The position numbers and the translations under genes are program-made. A model generated the notes under the pieces. It saw only the letters and a list, made by a program, of their open reading frames with translations, made no database searches and was not told the origin of the DNA. From Pachysolen tannophilus NRRL Y-2460 (Eukaryota; Ascomycota; Pichiomycetes; Alaninales; Pachysolenaceae), in assembly GCA_001661245.1 (NCBI GenBank), contig KV454014.1, positions 994,804 through 1,058,803 of the forward strand: a DNA stretch of 64,000 nt. The letters run 5' to 3'. Below, piece after piece: positions 63,684 through 64,000 of the stretch. The first letter of the stretch is position 1. Each line of letters starts with the position of its first letter.

Positions 63684-64000
63684 TCATAAATCATCACAGA
63701 TTAAATTATTTCTAATAATATTAAGATCTTCTTCTTTGAAGTCCATGTGCTTTAACATGTAATTTGTGATACCACCAAATTTTTTGTTAAACATTTCGAT
63801 TGTGTTTAACATTGCTTCACATCTCGAGGAAACAACATTTTGGAACCCTTCTTCTTCAATACTCCAATTTTTCCTACCTTTGACGATAGATTTTTCATAA
63901 GCTTGATAAAATTCTTTTTCTTTGTCAATATTCTTCAAAGTTTGTAAAAAATGTTTTCTCATATTTTCAATATTTGGTTTTAACCCTTCTGTAGTTAATT
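63684..64000 (-). CDS. 3' end of a probable tyrosine-phosphatase-family gene (partial)
   Basis: The frame is open from the window edge to its stop at 63684 (about 105 codons; the 5' part lies outside). ATG 63962 is internal: the upstream codons (LTTEGLKPNIEN) stay open to the edge. The end GGITNYMLKHMDFKEEDLNIIRNNLI resembles the C-terminal helix signature of the fungal/bacterial tyrosine-phosphatase family (Y_phosphatase3 type), which ends in a G-x-x-x-Y-L-x-x-x-L-G-x-x-x-x-D-hydrophobic pattern. No catalytic CxxxxxR loop lies in the visible part, so the call is tentative. Confidence 0.55.
   Translation of the reverse strand, partial: LTTEGLKPNIENMRKHFLQTLKNIDKEKEFYQAYEKSIVKGRKNWSIEEEGFQNVVSSRCEAMLNTIEMFNKKFGGITNYMLKHMDFKEEDLNIIRNNLICDDL

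Noticed and set aside
1-64000. Transposons, LTR elements, virus copies and CRISPR arrays
   Set aside because: I searched by eye for reverse transcriptase, integrase, transposase, capsid-like proteins, long direct or inverted terminal repeats and regularly spaced repeats. None were seen.

Overview
This window is nuclear DNA from an ascomycete budding yeast (Saccharomycotina). It is AT-rich, has small introns with GTAAGT/GTATGT donors and TACTAAC branch sites, and carries one tRNA-Ile and 27 to 28 protein genes that are mostly recognisable yeast housekeeping genes. Several signs favour the CTG-Ser1 (Candida/Debaryomyces) clade. In QCR9 a CTG codon sits where the family has Ser, and a Tbf1-type TTAGGGT element lies upstream of RPL6. 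This placement is inferred, not proven. No transposon, virus copy, CRISPR array or horizontally acquired island was seen.

Layout. 1-2466: gene-poor start with tRNA-Ile(AAU). 2467-14725: two head-to-head UBR-box E3 ligase genes (a UBR2-like one on minus, UBR1 on plus) sharing a 248-bp promoter. 15254-22310: QCR9 (intron), SWP1, IMP1, LUC7, an unidentified membrane protein, an intron-containing membrane RING-like protein and a PITH-domain protein. 22723-24875: NOG2, whose intron appears to carry the H/ACA snoRNA snR191. 25535-37135: POP2, DSS1, ESF2, LEM3/CDC50, BRE5 and UBC1. 37778-49484: a cNMP-binding/F-box/LRR protein, VMA6, COG8 and a tricalbin with a short 5' exon. 50198-54623: RPL6 (intron), a secreted orphan and FPR3. 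55751-59058: an HMG-CoA reductase gene whose last ~168 codons lie on the opposite strand. 59623-64000: a Zn2Cys6 regulator, a cytochrome b5/MAPR-type membrane protein and the 3' end of a probable tyrosine phosphatase.

The genes form no pathway cluster. Some themes recur: ribosome biogenesis (NOG2, ESF2, RPL6, FPR3, snR191), mitochondria (QCR9, IMP1, DSS1), ubiquitin (two UBR genes, UBC1, BRE5, an F-box protein, a RING-like protein) and ER or membrane contact functions (SWP1, LEM3, tricalbin, HMGR).

The main anomalies are gene breaks. HMGR is disrupted by what looks like a ~650-bp inversion with its breakpoint at a 13-nt palindrome. The UBR2-like gene and FPR3 each lose frame by one base at a nine-A tract. 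The RING-like gene needs the same kind of one-base shift. Homopolymer under-calling and a mis-oriented assembly segment are the simplest explanations, but real lesions or recoding are not excluded. The best new-looking biology is the intronic snR191 candidate with two branch sites, the divergent UBR pair with one degenerate N-degron site, and the cNMP/F-box/LRR fusion.
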